Position numbers and translations under genes: made by a program
Assembly (NCBI GenBank): GCA_002812745.2
Contig: NCSJ02000519.1
Location: forward strand, 1 to 21,058
Source: Scytalidium lignicola
Taxonomy: Eukaryota; Ascomycota; Leotiomycetes
Reading direction: 5' to 3'
Length of the DNA: 21,058 nt
Shown here: piece after piece, positions 1 through 10,287 of the stretch
Numbering within the stretch: the first letter of the stretch is position 1
How the letters are laid out: each line of letters begins with the position of its first letter
Notes under the pieces: model-generated
Database searches by the model: none
The model's input: the letters and a program-made list of their open reading frames with translations, nothing else
Told to the model about the DNA's origin: nothing

Positions 1-1703
1 GGTCCGTCAACTGCCAAACGACCTGCAACCGCCGTAGCAAAGAATGCAACCTCGACGCAGCATCAGCTCGACCTCCAGAATCACCGCCGCCTGTAACCTC
101 CACTGCCTCGACATCGGCAAACCCTCGAATCCCTTCTCCTAGCTTCCAACCACCCTACCCGTCGCCAGTTCCCCTGAGCTCCAATTCCTCCGAGCCCCAA
201 GTCCGTGTATCCAGTCCGACTCGTTGGAGCCTGCGAAACGCTCTTGCTGGTGGTACCAACCATCCCTTCTCGACTCCGTTTTCCCGGTCACGTTCAGGGA
301 CCGCAAACAGTTCGTCATCGAGAGTCGGACGACCCAGCGCATCACGACTCTGGAATCCGACAAATTCAACGCCTAGACCTGTACGACAACCTCAACAGCA
401 ACAGCAGCAACAATATCTCTCGACTGGTGATTCACGACCACCGGTGCCTGTTCCGCTCTCTCACCCAATCCTTGGTCCTCGCAGTCCAATTCCTGGTGCT
501 GAAGGAGGAGAATATCCGCTATTAACACTCCCTGAGCAGAGACAGAACCGGCATTCGGCTTCTACGAGGGCTAGTCTGCAGGTTGAGAGGAGTGCCAGTT
601 CGACTGGGACCAATAGGATCTCTTTACCACGGAGTGTGAGTATTGAGATATCGAGAAGGAGCTTTGCTTCTCAGCCGTCACCCGGATTAGAACAGGCTGG
701 ACTGAAAATTGATAAGGGAAAAGGCAGAGCTGTTGACGAGTTTGTAGATATCGACCTCGAAGCGCGAGACGGAGATAAAGAAAGAAGGATAGAAACGGGT
801 CTCAGGAAGAGAGGGAAAAGCGTCTCGAAACTACCCCACGGCGCCGTCGTCGCTGGCCTCTCATTTCACCACGAAGACAGAAGTAAAGGCAAGGGACCTG
901 CAACTGCCGCCATGTCCACCGATCTCGAACGCGGCGATTCATATTTAACGGGCATTGGGTCGTCTCATAACCCAAACCTCCCTAATAACTCCTCTAATCA
1001 CTCTCTTAATGGCATCGGTCCAGCTCTTTCATCCACCAACACATCGATAATAGGTGATGAAGTTCCCACAAACAACGCTGAAGAATGGGGTCCTCAGCAT
1101 CCTTGTTTTCCGCACATGAACCCGCACGTGCCTGTCGACTCTCCCTTATATCAATCCACACGCATAATTCGAATCCATAGAGACTGGATGTTAGAGGGTG
1201 ATCTAGCACCAACCTTCTCGAATCTCTACCCCGAGATCCTAGACCCCGCTGGAGTGTCCGAGCAGGATTTCCGACGATTAGTGGATCGCATAAATAAAGT
1301 TCTCATTCCCGTGTTTAATCCTTGGAGCTTCCGGAACATCCTGGATGGCTTTCTGGGATTAATTACGGGTTGGGTGTGGGATGATCTAGGACTCACGGCT
1401 ATCAAATCTAAATTACAGACCTTGGAGGTATTTTTGGAAGAGTGGAACAAGGAAATGAGGGAGAAATCGAAGGATATTGGGGCTGAAAATGCACCGAAGA
1501 TCGTCAGTTTAAGGCGGACTGGATATATGCATGTGAGTCTTTTTTTCCTACCCAAGGATACTATTCATGTTTTCATCCCAATACATTATATACTGACTAT
1601 GTCCTTATAGCTTGACATACAAGTCCCAGACCCTGAAATATCATATCCGGTCTCAACAACGGACGCCGGCAGAACGGGCACTGGCCGATCATCAAAAGAT
1701 TAA
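1..1703 (+). CDS. ERF4 / Golgin subfamily A member 7 family protein (5' partial)
   Basis: Likely regulatory subunit of an Erf2-type DHHC palmitoyltransferase that palmitoylates Ras-like proteins at the ER/Golgi (family knowledge). The frame starting at base 3 has no stop back to the window edge and no ATG before base 912, so the true start lies upstream. Exon to 1532, intron 1533-1610 (gtgagt..ttatag), last exon 1611-1703, stop TAA. The N-terminal part is low-complexity Ser/Pro-rich with a Gln run near 390-415. The conserved ERF4 domain is at about 1095-1500, from EEWGPQHPCFPHMNPHVP through RIIRIHRDWML, NPWSFRNILDGFLGLITGW and VWDDLGL to LEEWN. After splicing the C-terminus reads TGYMHLDIQVPDPEISYPV and ends in RSSKD. 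Reading through the intron would give an unrelated hydrophobic tail, which supports the splice. Family assignment is firm; enzyme partner and substrates are inferred. Confidence 0.9.
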
Positions 1704-2721
1704 CCCGGAGAACTTCCTTTTTTTGCATTCGGGCTCATTATCTCTTCGAATTTAACCTCTTTTTATCATCCAATTATATAAAATCGTTCATTTTTTTTCA
1801 TTTAAAGTTTGATTGTTTTTTTGTTAACGAGAAAGGAAGGAGAAATATACCCGTTCCGTTTTTGCTCTAGCGTGCTTCTTCTCTCTCCCCACCCTGTTTT
1901 CTCTCGTTATTTTTTGGGAGGAAATATTGTTTCCATAATGTGTGAAGAAATGGCGTTAGTGGGTGTGTTTTTGGTTTCGTTTTTGTCCTCTTCTAGCCTT
2001 GTTTCATGAAAAACTGGGTTAAAGGGGTTCAAAGGAGACTTCTCTCTTGGGTTGTGTTACCCTTTTTGTTTTTGTTTTTGCTTTTTGTGTGTATATGTGT
2101 GCGATTTGCATAGCATAGCATAGCGTAGCGTTGGTGTCTCTGAGGAATAGAGAGAGAGCCCTTCTTGGATTGGAGGACCTATGTATATATCATGTATGCG
2201 TTTGGACTCCGTTAATATAATTTTATGTATATATCATGCTCGTTTTCCCAGAGGTGAATCAGTTGATTGATCGGTTTTTGGTGGCATTTGCGTCAAGGGA
2301 TCTTTCTTATCATTTTAAGCTGCATTTATTATCACACGAACAAAATTACAGTGGTGAGAGTTTTTATTACGTCTTTAAGATCGTATGGTCATTTTCTTTT
2401 TGGTCAACTATCTAAGGCTCTCAGTGACATTCCCCTTAGAAGCTATAAACGTCCATTAACGCCACGTCCTTAGCCTGACCTTTGCCTGCAAATGCTAAAA
2501 CGAAAAGAAGAAGAAAAAAATGCTTTGTGATCCTATTACGCCATGAGACTGCTCCATGTTATCGTAACCGATACTCCATATTAAGCAAAAGCTAATGAGA
2601 ATTCAAGTGAAAAAGTAATGTGGAGATGACATGGTGACAGAATTGTCAGTGAGTGCAGATGTGAGATAGCCTGTATGATCGTAGCAATAGCCACCTTCTT
2701 CGTATCTGTCCACTACACTTC
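1704..2721. other. Convergent intergenic / 3' UTR region
   Basis: About 1 kb between the convergent ERF4 and STE3 stops. It is T-rich near 1775-2100, with a pentanucleotide microsatellite of GCATA/GCGTA units at about 2108-2130 and a 15-bp direct repeat (see separate entry). Short open frames here (1809-2009, 2267-2473) have no recognisable protein features and are not called. Confidence 0.6.
2180..2238 (+). repeat. 15-bp direct repeat containing two TGTATATA motifs
   Basis: TATGTATATATCATG occurs at 2180-2194 and again at 2224-2238, 44 bases apart. Each copy holds TGTATATA (2182-2189 and 2226-2233), which as RNA matches the Puf/Pumilio consensus UGUANAUA. It lies about 480-530 bases after the ERF4 stop on the sense strand, so it could be in that 3' UTR if the UTR is long enough. 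The repeat is directly seen; the role is inferred. Confidence 0.4.
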
Positions 2722-4580
2722 CTAGACTGTTGTTGTATCCTCCTCCATCCTCTCCAATACGGTATTGACTACGACCCTTGACTTCGACTGCTCTCTGGAG
2801 CCGGAACTGGAAGAATCCGTATTTGCGATGCTGTCATTTCTGTCCTTCCTCTCACGCTCAAGCTCTCGGTAAGATCGTGTGCCCATTCTTGGGTCGCTCC
2901 AGATTGTGGTCTCAACCATCGAGTTCTGGACCATGGGTTGTTGGAGCGATTGCACTGTGAGATCCAAGCTTGCGAGTGTCGAGTCAGTGGTAGTGTTGAT
3001 ATTATGGTTGGTGTCGACTTTTTTGGAGGAGGAAATGGCCGGCATTGGGATATTTAGATGAGTCCGAAATGTAGAGAAGAAGTTACGGTAGCCAATTCGA
3101 GGAGCTTGTTCATCGCTAGATGAAGGTTGGATGAGGTGAGATGATGAGAGGATAGGTTCTAATCGGCGGGGAGAAGATGATGGTGTGATCGTGTCTAACT
3201 CATGAGATGGGAGATTGTTAGGGGTCGATGGACGTTCTAAATCAGCCTGGGTGGAGTGTGCTTGATGTGCTGCGCTATGTGAGTTTGTGAAACTAAGGTG
3301 ATCGAAGGTTGGCTGAAAACCATCTCTGCAGGCCGAGCTGAAAGAAAAATTAGTTATTTGCTCCGTAACATTTATCACAGTGTGTATAATAAATAACTGG
3401 AGATAGAATAGTGGTCATACTTGTTTAAACTTCCCATGTCATCGCTGCCTTGTCTACTCTTGTCAAAGTATTTCATCGCCCGATGGACAAGATTGAAACG
3501 ATGAGTCCATCCACTAGTTGGGCCTCTTCTTCGCTGTCTAGGCTGCTTTAGACTGGGCCAGATTTTCCCAAAGCCGAGCTTGACAAGGAAATCCCGGTAT
3601 ATCTCAATGGCTTCATCTCCAATGCCGTAGAAGAATACAATTAAAAAACCCATGGAGATTGGTAGCCATCCATCCCATTGAAGATCAGGGGCATCCTCTA
3701 AGCTCAAAAAGATGATCGGCTCCCATGTGGCAGGGTCGTGGATTCTCGAGAAGGAATATGGTATCCAGGGAGAGCTGCCTTTCATGTTGACATAGAGAAA
3801 GTAAAACATCACTGGAAGATAGATGATGAGAAGAGACAGGGAGAGCATGAATAGCTTCAGGAATCGGGTAGCACTGAGGCCAGAGCCAGTACTTGACAGT
3901 GTATTGGAGAACTGGTGTCGATGTTTACGCAGGCGGATAACTACCAACACTAGGAGATAAAATCAGTATCTGAAAGAGGATTCTGAAATTGTGAAACTGA
4001 AGGGATACGTACAAGCGTAATATGCGTTAATAACTGCGAAAATCGGCGCCCACATATGGACAATAACGATGCTGGGCCAGCTGTTGTCAACTGAATTGGC
4101 GCAGCCTGTGATAGTAACTATGATATATCTATCTACCTGGACGATATAATATAGACCTAACTGAAGCACCGGAATACCGAGGCATATAAAGAGGTCGATG
4201 GCGATCCTGCGATGTCTCATGGCCGGTGTCTCTAGGAGGTTGGCGTTATCGGTGTCAACTGCCTTAGCCAGATTTCTAGAGACGCAGGCCAGACAACTAG
4301 CAATGGCGGTTGTAATCGGAGATCGAAGTTTGCCCTCGACATCACAGAGGCCGGCTCCGTTCCACCATTTGGAGAAGTCGTCAGTTGGCCAGAGAGCAGC
4401 ATTGATAAGGTCGAAGAAATTTTGGACGACAATGCAGGTGACCAAGAGGCAGGTGGCTATGTTCTTTCTCCGCCAGAGCAAGTAGAATGGAACCGCACAC
4501 ATTACCATTGCTATACCGGCAAAGAGTGGTAGAGCTACAGCATTGGGCGTGAGACCGTAGTCTGGAACGGTGGTATTCAT
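2722..4580 (-). CDS. ste3: Ste3-type a-factor pheromone receptor (GPCR)
   Basis: Plasma-membrane receptor for a lipidated peptide pheromone; couples to a heterotrimeric G protein in mating. Exons (minus strand) 4580-4013, 3949-3421 and 3337-2722; introns 3950-4012 (gtacgt..cctag) and 3338-3420 (gtatga..tttcag). Total 1713 nt, 570 residues. ATG 4580 opens MNTTVPDYG; the upstream in-frame codon at 4646 is GTG and was not used. Seven membrane segments lie at about residues 13-36, 41-63, 86-108, 126-149, 169-193, 221-241 and 273-293. Ste3 family marks include GLCDVEGKLRSPI before TM3, SRNLAKAVD after it, and GCANSVDNSWPSIVIVHMW leading into TM5. The last exon (from about residue 366) is a Ser/Thr-rich cytoplasmic tail of about 200 residues, typical for the family. 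Intact, no frame damage. Not beside a recognisable MAT gene or pheromone precursor here. Confidence 0.92.
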
Positions 4581-5843
4581 CTTGACTGAAATAGTTCTAT
4601 GGTTTGAAAACACTATCCCAAGGAAACGAGGACAGCCTCTCGACACATATATGTAGTCTTCCTCGACAGACAGTGATCCTCAAGTAGAGATGCAATTAGA
4701 CAGTCCTGCGGAACATGCAATAGTGGGACGAGTCCAATACCAACGAAAATGACAAATCAGAGCCTTCTTCGAGTAGAAGAGTAGAACTTCGGAGGTACTG
4801 ATTGACAAAGTTTGTGACAAGTATGTGAGAAAGTGGAACGGTATGTGAAATAGATTGGAAGAGACAAACAGATTTCAGAGAAGATTGAGACATTTGAGGC
4901 GGTAGCAGTTGACCAGTCTCAATAGCATCATGACTCTCAATAGCGCTCAATAACGGGAGTATGTGATGAGTCTCACTGACGCCGCAAAACACCACCGCAT
5001 GCTTATAACAAGTCGGACCGGCAATGCCAATGGAACAGGCACTATAGCTGCATGACTGACAATAAGATGCGGGCCAGAAGATACAGAAACATGATCGCTC
5101 ATATCTGGCCGACATTAATCGCATTATGTGCGCGGCTATTGAGAAGAGGGCAGTGCCGAGACAGTGTTCTTTTCATAGCAAGCACTTTACTTGTGGTTGC
5201 TGCGCGCTTTTGTGAGGATTTCTATTGAGGCCTCAATTGAGGATAGTGGCCGAATGCAGGTGAACTGCAGCCCTTGGACCAACACGAATTGTCAAAAGAT
5301 CGTCGAAATAGAAACAAGACAATTGTGACCCCTCAATAATGACAAAGAGGGGCAAGCAAGATGGGAAAATCAAATTGCGAGCGAGATTGAGAAAAAGAGA
5401 GTTTCACATGTTGTTACTTGGCTACAGATCACTCGCAGGATGAGGTCTAAGAATACAGACTAGACTCTCTACAACAGGCGATTTCAACACATCAGAGCTT
5501 GTTTTAGAGCTTGAAATGTCAGCGACGATCTTCTTAGAAGTGATAGTGGCGCATGAATTTGGGCATCCAAATCCTCCATTCCGTTAGGATGTCTTGGCTT
5601 TGAGGAACGATGAGAAATGTTGTAATGGACGCCTTTGTGTGTTGATTATTGCAGGCTGTTGGTTCCTTCCGAGGTTTAGCTTCTGCATCACGTGTTAAAC
5701 AACAAGCTATTCAAGAGGGAAAAATATCCCCAGCCAACCAGCATCTCAAGATCATAGTCGTATTTAGTTTATTCTTACTCTATTTGCTATGATATGACCT
5801 AATATCGGGCCTGTGGACGGGCGCCCGCAAAGCCATACTTTGG
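4581..5843. other. Upstream region of ste3 (1.26 kb, no supported gene)
   Basis: Lies between the ste3 start and the hydrolase stop; both genes run on the minus strand, so this holds the ste3 promoter and leader. An ATG-started open frame of 142 codons (5124-4696, minus) begins MRLMSARYERSCFCIFW, is Cys-rich early, and matches no family I know; it may be chance or an upstream ORF. Palindromes: ACAAAGTTTGT at 4805-4815, ACAATTGT at 5319-5326, ATTGAGGCCTCAAT at 5224-5237. Confidence 0.5.
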
Positions 5844-7110
5844 TCAAGACAGAGCCATCTGCTCCTTGATATACTCCGCAATATCGCGCAGAGCCTCGGT
5901 AGCAATTGAAATAGGAAAAGCAATAAAGGCATGAGCACCACCGGGGTAAATCTTAATGTAAGCTTTCCCGCCAGCAATTAACCATTTTGTACCCATAAGC
6001 ACAGAGTCATCCAGTAGCGGGTCATCCGTACCACAGGTGAACAATGCAGTAGGTAATCGTCCCCGAAAATTTTCAAGGTTTTCATAGAGAGGCGAGACAG
6101 CGGGGACTTTCTTTTGTTCCGTAGTCATCCCTGGCAGGAAAACTTCGTCCGTTTTTAGAATTCCTTCATTGTTGAGGACGAGGGGCTTAGAATAGGATCG
6201 CGCCTGAGGGAGGAGAGACATGTCATAACAGCCGAAGTGAAGAAGGAGGCCCGAAAGATGTAGATCAGGCGCGACTTTGAGGAGATGGAATGCCGTAAGA
6301 AGTGAGAGGTGTCCACCCGCAGACTATGGACCAGTAGTGAGTCAATGCTGAATTGTAACAAGAACAATACCTTCTCATTAGGTTCATGACTTCAGTCACA
6401 AGGTAATTGCTCCACTGGAACAGTATGCTTGATATACCCGCCCAAAACTCAACATTTGAAACCAGATATGTAAAAACAGTGAATAGGAAATGACTTCAAC
6501 CTACCTCTCCACCAATGAATCTTAGTGGTCCTCCATACTCCTCCGTAGAGTTCTTTGCTAGATACTCTGCAACGTCATAGCAATCCTCCGGCCCAGCGGG
6601 GAATGGATGTTCTGGAGCAAGTCTATACCCAGCAGAGAGAACAGCAACATCACCCGCATCCGCATAGTGGAGTAAGAGCCTATCCGTAGATTCATGGTCC
6701 CCAAGAACCCATCCGCCACCATGAATATGCAGGATCGTGCCTTTACATTTCTTACGTTGCTCCTCAGTCTTGCGGGCGGAAGGGTACATCAATCGACAGG
6801 GAATACTTCGCCCAGATGCACGTGAAGGTATATCAATATTCAGGGCGTCTGGATGGAGAACTGGCGCTGCCATGAACGTCTCTCCCTTTCTGCGCATCTC
6901 CCGGAACTTTGCAGCACCGACCTATTCAAGTAAGCTTACATTAGCTCTAGACTTGAACACAATTACATGAAACAGTATACATACTTCCCACCATTTCTTC
7001 GCCGGCCCAAACCTATCAATCAACCCCTGGTTGAATTTTGCTGTCTCATCAGATACTGATGCGGGGTCAAACTTGACCACGTCAATTGTTATATCCGATG
7101 TAAGAGGCAT
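5844..7110 (-). CDS. Alpha/beta hydrolase, HSL-type (fold-3) esterase/lipase
   Basis: Serine esterase of the hormone-sensitive-lipase group; substrate unknown. Exons (minus) 7110-6985, 6921-6505 and 6323-5844; introns 6922-6984 (gtatgt..aatag) and 6324-6504 (gtaggt..catag, 181 nt, long for this window). Total 1023 nt, 340 residues, ATG 7110 (MPLTSDITIDVV). The oxyanion motif HGGGW is at residues 109-113. The nucleophile elbow GESAG is at 180-184 with Ser182, and intron 2 falls exactly between Glu181 and Ser182, so the motif appears only after splicing. Catalytic Asp is probably D282 in GTDDPLLDD and His H312 in PGGAHAF, so the triad is complete. No signal peptide or membrane segment is evident, suggesting a cytosolic enzyme. 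Homologues are often linked to secondary metabolism or detoxification, but no such cluster is visible here. Confidence 0.9.
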
Positions 7111-7528
7111 GATTACAATTTCTGCTGTGAATATATGAATCGTAGCTGATATTGCACAATACAAGGAATCAGGATGACTAGATAGAGCATCTGGTCAAGA
7201 TAGTCGAGTGGGTGAGGTTCATGAAACGGGGGCTATGCACTTGTCCCGCCCACCTATGCAGGGACAAAAGCAGCTGGACTTCGGCAAAGCTTCTATGGAT
7301 GATTGAGGGGTATTATGTATGGTGGAGAATGAGATTCCCCCGAATATTATAAACACGTAGTTTATACAATCCGGCCACAAACGACCTTTCATGTGGCGGA
7401 TACATAGATCCGCCTTGCTCAGTGAATTACATTTTGAACGATTTCCCAATAACTCCGCCGCCAAGAAAAACCCAAACTTCGAATACATATAGTTTTAGGT
7501 TTTACACCCTTTGTGTTCGTGAGCTTCC
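7111..7528. other. Intergenic region upstream of the hydrolase gene
   Basis: About 420 bases between the hydrolase start and the stop of the next minus-strand gene. It has an ATG open frame of 89 codons (7488-7219, minus) without recognisable features; not called. No other structure seen. Confidence 0.5.
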
Positions 7529-9019
7529 TTATTTTTTAAGAACTCTGCTCTGATGGCGGTCTCCGGCAAGACGAGTATTTGGTGGGTATTTTCCGCTCGC
7601 TGGTTTCCGGCTTCTATCCGAAGTTGAGGGACCAACAGTATCCCTTTTACTAGAGTTGATCAATAACATCGTCGCCTTGAATGGTAGACTAGTAAGAATA
7701 GCGAACATGTGTAGGGGGAAAATAGCAGCTGCCATAGCCCAGTCAAATAGGACAGCTACTATGCCATGAGAAGCATGTCGAGAATTTGCCGCTGCTGCGG
7801 CGAGTGAAATAGCATCGTTTACTTTCGATTCCAGTTCAGATAGCCTTGACTCGGTCTGAAAAGTTTGAAGAGTTGCGCGCTTCTCATATCTTCGAACAGC
7901 ACGGTTTAGGGCATCAAGATCTGGTTGGAGTGATCGTCGAACTTCTGCTGCAATGCTGTTTGGTTGCTTGCCGTTCAAAGTAGACTCAGCTCCTGCATCC
8001 TCAGCTGGACCTTCTACGGTAGTGAAAGCTCGGGTTTCTAGGGTATCTAATCGTCGTACAATATCCGCGTGGGTAGCTGCTGTTACGACTGCTTTGCCGT
8101 TGGAGCTAGCATAAGGATTTGCATTCACGATCCGCTGCAAATGTAATGTCCTTGATTGAATGAGCTTCACCAAATGTCCTATAGGGCGTAATTCCGAGGC
8201 GAGAAGGAAGATTGTTAGGTTATAATTAGACACGAGGCCCTCCGATGGTCGACTGAGCTGCGATCGAATAGTATGCAATAGATATGCGCCAAGTACCGGG
8301 AAAAGGAAGCACGATAATAAGGCAAACACTTCATGTAGGTAAAGTTCTTTTAAGGCGGTCTGGTAAACTGGTAGTCGTCGAACTTCATGCGGAGCTGGGT
8401 CCGTGGATGGCACCTCCTCTGATCTCTCCTCCGAAACCTCACCAGGCAACTCTTGTGGCGATTGCAATCCATGGTCTCCTATTCCTTCCTCCGCCATTAT
8501 ACTCTCGCTATTTTGCTCCTCCCTCAGCCGTATTTCTTGTGCCGAATGATACCAGGTCCTGTTCATTCGTCAGTATACTAGCCAAGTCTTCCTAATGGGT
8601 TTGAATTCTTACCATGGTATCCGTACGGACCAGTTAAGGAAAATAGCAGCTAGGCCGAGCAGCGTTATATCGGTGACAACTGAACTTCCATTCTGAAACA
8701 TCATCCCACCGATAGCAGGAAGCAATGCAAATGCGAGGGGCGCGGAATCCCAATGCGAATCATGTTTGACTTCAAGTTGCGGATCGTGCGGTGTGGGAAG
8801 TAAGAGGTCATCAGTCGTCCTCCGCGCCTCATTAAGAGAGAACTCAGAAAAGTTCGAGCTCCTCCGTCGTTTTATCTCTGGACTACCATCGAGGGATGGG
8901 TTAGAGAGGCGAGTCCTCGATGGTTTCTTGCGAAGTCGCAAAGATTCATCGACAGTTTGAGCCCTCCTAATGCCTTGAACGGGAGGCGCATTCTTTGTTG
9001 ATGTAGGATCGTCGGCCAT
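7529..9019 (-). CDS. Unrecognised multi-pass membrane protein with coiled coil
   Basis: I do not recognise a named family. Exons (minus) 9019-8613 and 8558-7529, intron 8559-8612 (gtaaga..aacag, 54 nt); total 1437 nt, 478 residues. ATG 9019 (MADDPTSTKNAPP) was chosen because the longer reading begins with TTG at 9121. Residues 1-90 are polar and basic with RRR and Ser-rich patches. Hydrophobic stretches lie at about 93-108, 112-130, 211-233, 249-258 (weak) and 402-436. A probable coiled coil lies at about residues 300-390 (LDTLETR, LDALNRAVRRYEKR, ESRLSELESKVNDA). The splice yields VRIPWTWYHSAQE, an aromatic stretch that looks like a conserved core. Probably an organelle or endomembrane protein, inferred only from topology. 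It diverges from the H3-like gene, sharing a 755-base upstream region. Confidence 0.75.
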
Positions 9020-9774
9020 GCTCGCGCGCGCTGAGATTGTGAGCTTGGGCCAGTGTGGAGTGGCGGAGAAGTGGATGCGATGAAGAAGGTAGGATGGCTT
9101 TTCCGGCGCGACTGTTTTCAAACAATATCAACTTCGATATAGATATTTATAAGAGGCGCTGTGAGCATCATAGTGACTCGGCATCCTTGGGGAGAAGCAG
9201 ATCAGCTGCTGCGCGCGTGTGCTGAAGTGGTTTCAACTCAGCTGGCAATTAGCTGGCAGCGTGTTGGCGTCATTATGCTCCGTACCTGCAACGAATCGGA
9301 GAGTTACCGACCAACCAGGAACAAGCACCCAAGGTCCAATCGTGACGTCTTGGATTTCAACAAGCATTCTATAGCTTCAAAACAATTTGGCAGTGTCGTA
9401 GCCATGAAAATTTATATTGTATATATACCATTAGTATAAAGACTAAGTGTGTAGAGATGGGCTCTGAATATCTCAAAGCTTTTATAAAAAGTGGCTTGTA
9501 GTTTACCGCTTCAAAGTAAATAAGCAAATGGGAAAGGTATCACAGAGTACAAACGGCATGGTATTGGTGCTGGAAAGGCAAGCGACGTGAAGTCGTGTTT
9601 ACCAGTCCCTCGGGATCACCTTTGATCCCTTTCTTTGCTTACTAGATACAAATTGCAACTATACACATACAGTACACACCCGGCTTTCTCTCTCGCAAAC
9701 ATCAACTTCTCAACTAATCTTATCTCGTACGTACCCTTTCCACACCATGTGATAATTAATATACTAACCGTGAG
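9020..9774. other. Divergent upstream region
   Basis: About 755 bases between the starts of the membrane-protein gene (minus) and the H3-like gene (plus). TATAAAA is at about 9482. From 9650 to 9740 the plus strand is C/T- and CAAC-rich, as in many fungal 5' leaders. A possible leader intron runs from GTACGT (9727) or GTACCC (9731) via TACTAAC (about 9762-9768) to AG at 9774, just before the ATG. No protein-coding signal is supported. Confidence 0.4.
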
Positions 9775-10287
9775 ATGAGAACGGCGAAAATGAAAAGATA
9801 TGCAAGCTTAAGATCCATTGGAGCCGGATCAGTTTATAGAAAGGCCCAGAAACCTCTGAAGTTTAAACTTGGCAGTAAGCAGATCACCACAACAAGCATA
9901 CTATGATCAAACTAACTCTACAATAGCCCGTACAATCACCAAGATTTGTCCTCCAAATGCCTCTCAGTTGTCAATTGCAAAATCGCCATTTGGTCGGCTA
10001 GTTCGTCAGGTCACGGAAGTAGATATTGGTAAAAAGCACGTTAGATTTGAACTCTTGGCATTGCAAGCCTTGGAAGAGGTAGCAGAATGCATTCTGATTT
10101 CTGAATTGGAAAGTATGGATGCACCTGAAATAATTTCCACGTAGCTCTTTAAGACTAATAATAGATAGTGGCCAACTCAGCTGCTAAAAATGCCGGAAGG
10201 GTCACTCTGCAAGCAGAAGATATGCAACTTATAAGAAAACTCTGCTCTATTATGTTTGGAAAAGAGTATCCTGGTGGCTTGAGATAA
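9775..10287 (+). CDS. Highly diverged histone H3-like (CENP-A-like) protein
   Basis: Predicted histone-fold protein of the H3 family. Exons 9775-9874, 9927-10112 and 10169-10287; introns 9875-9926 (gtaagc, ACTAAC branch site, aatag) and 10113-10168 (gtatgg, ACTAAT, gatag). Total 405 nt, 134 residues; canonical H3 has 135-136. Marks in order: basic tail MRTAKMKRYASLRS; KPLKFKLGT (27-34) matching H3 KPHRYRPGT before helix alphaN; AKSPFGRLVRQV (51-62) matching RKLPFQRLVREI; VRFELLALQALEEVAEC (72-88) matching LRFQSSAVMALQEASEA; EMANSAAKNAGRVTL (95-109) matching EDTNLCAIHAKRVTI; DMQLIRKL (113-120) matching DIQLARRI. Loop 1 is two residues longer than in H3, as in CENP-A. The other in-frame ATG at 9790 is an alternative start. 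AATAAA at 10367-10372 could be the poly(A) signal. Being the organism's centromeric H3 or an extra paralogue are both open. Confidence 0.8.

Noticed and set aside
444..1610. ERF4 reading frame starting at 444 and ending at 1610
   Set aside because: Base 444 is GTG and the frame is open to the window edge. The end lies in an intron; splicing at 1533-1610 restores a conserved tail.
7219..7488. 89-codon minus-strand frame with an ATG
   Set aside because: No recognisable features and located in a short spacer; likely chance.
9161..9439. 92-codon plus-strand frame
   Set aside because: GTG start, no domain or composition signal; lies in the divergent promoter.
9601..9635. GGGATCACC..GATCCC as a second transposon end
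   Set aside because: Only a short partial resemblance to the 48-bp TIR, with no partner or TA-flanked boundary.
9869..10144. Unspliced 91-codon frame as the gene product
   Set aside because: It starts with TTG inside an intron and ends in the next intron; only the spliced version matches H3 over its full length.
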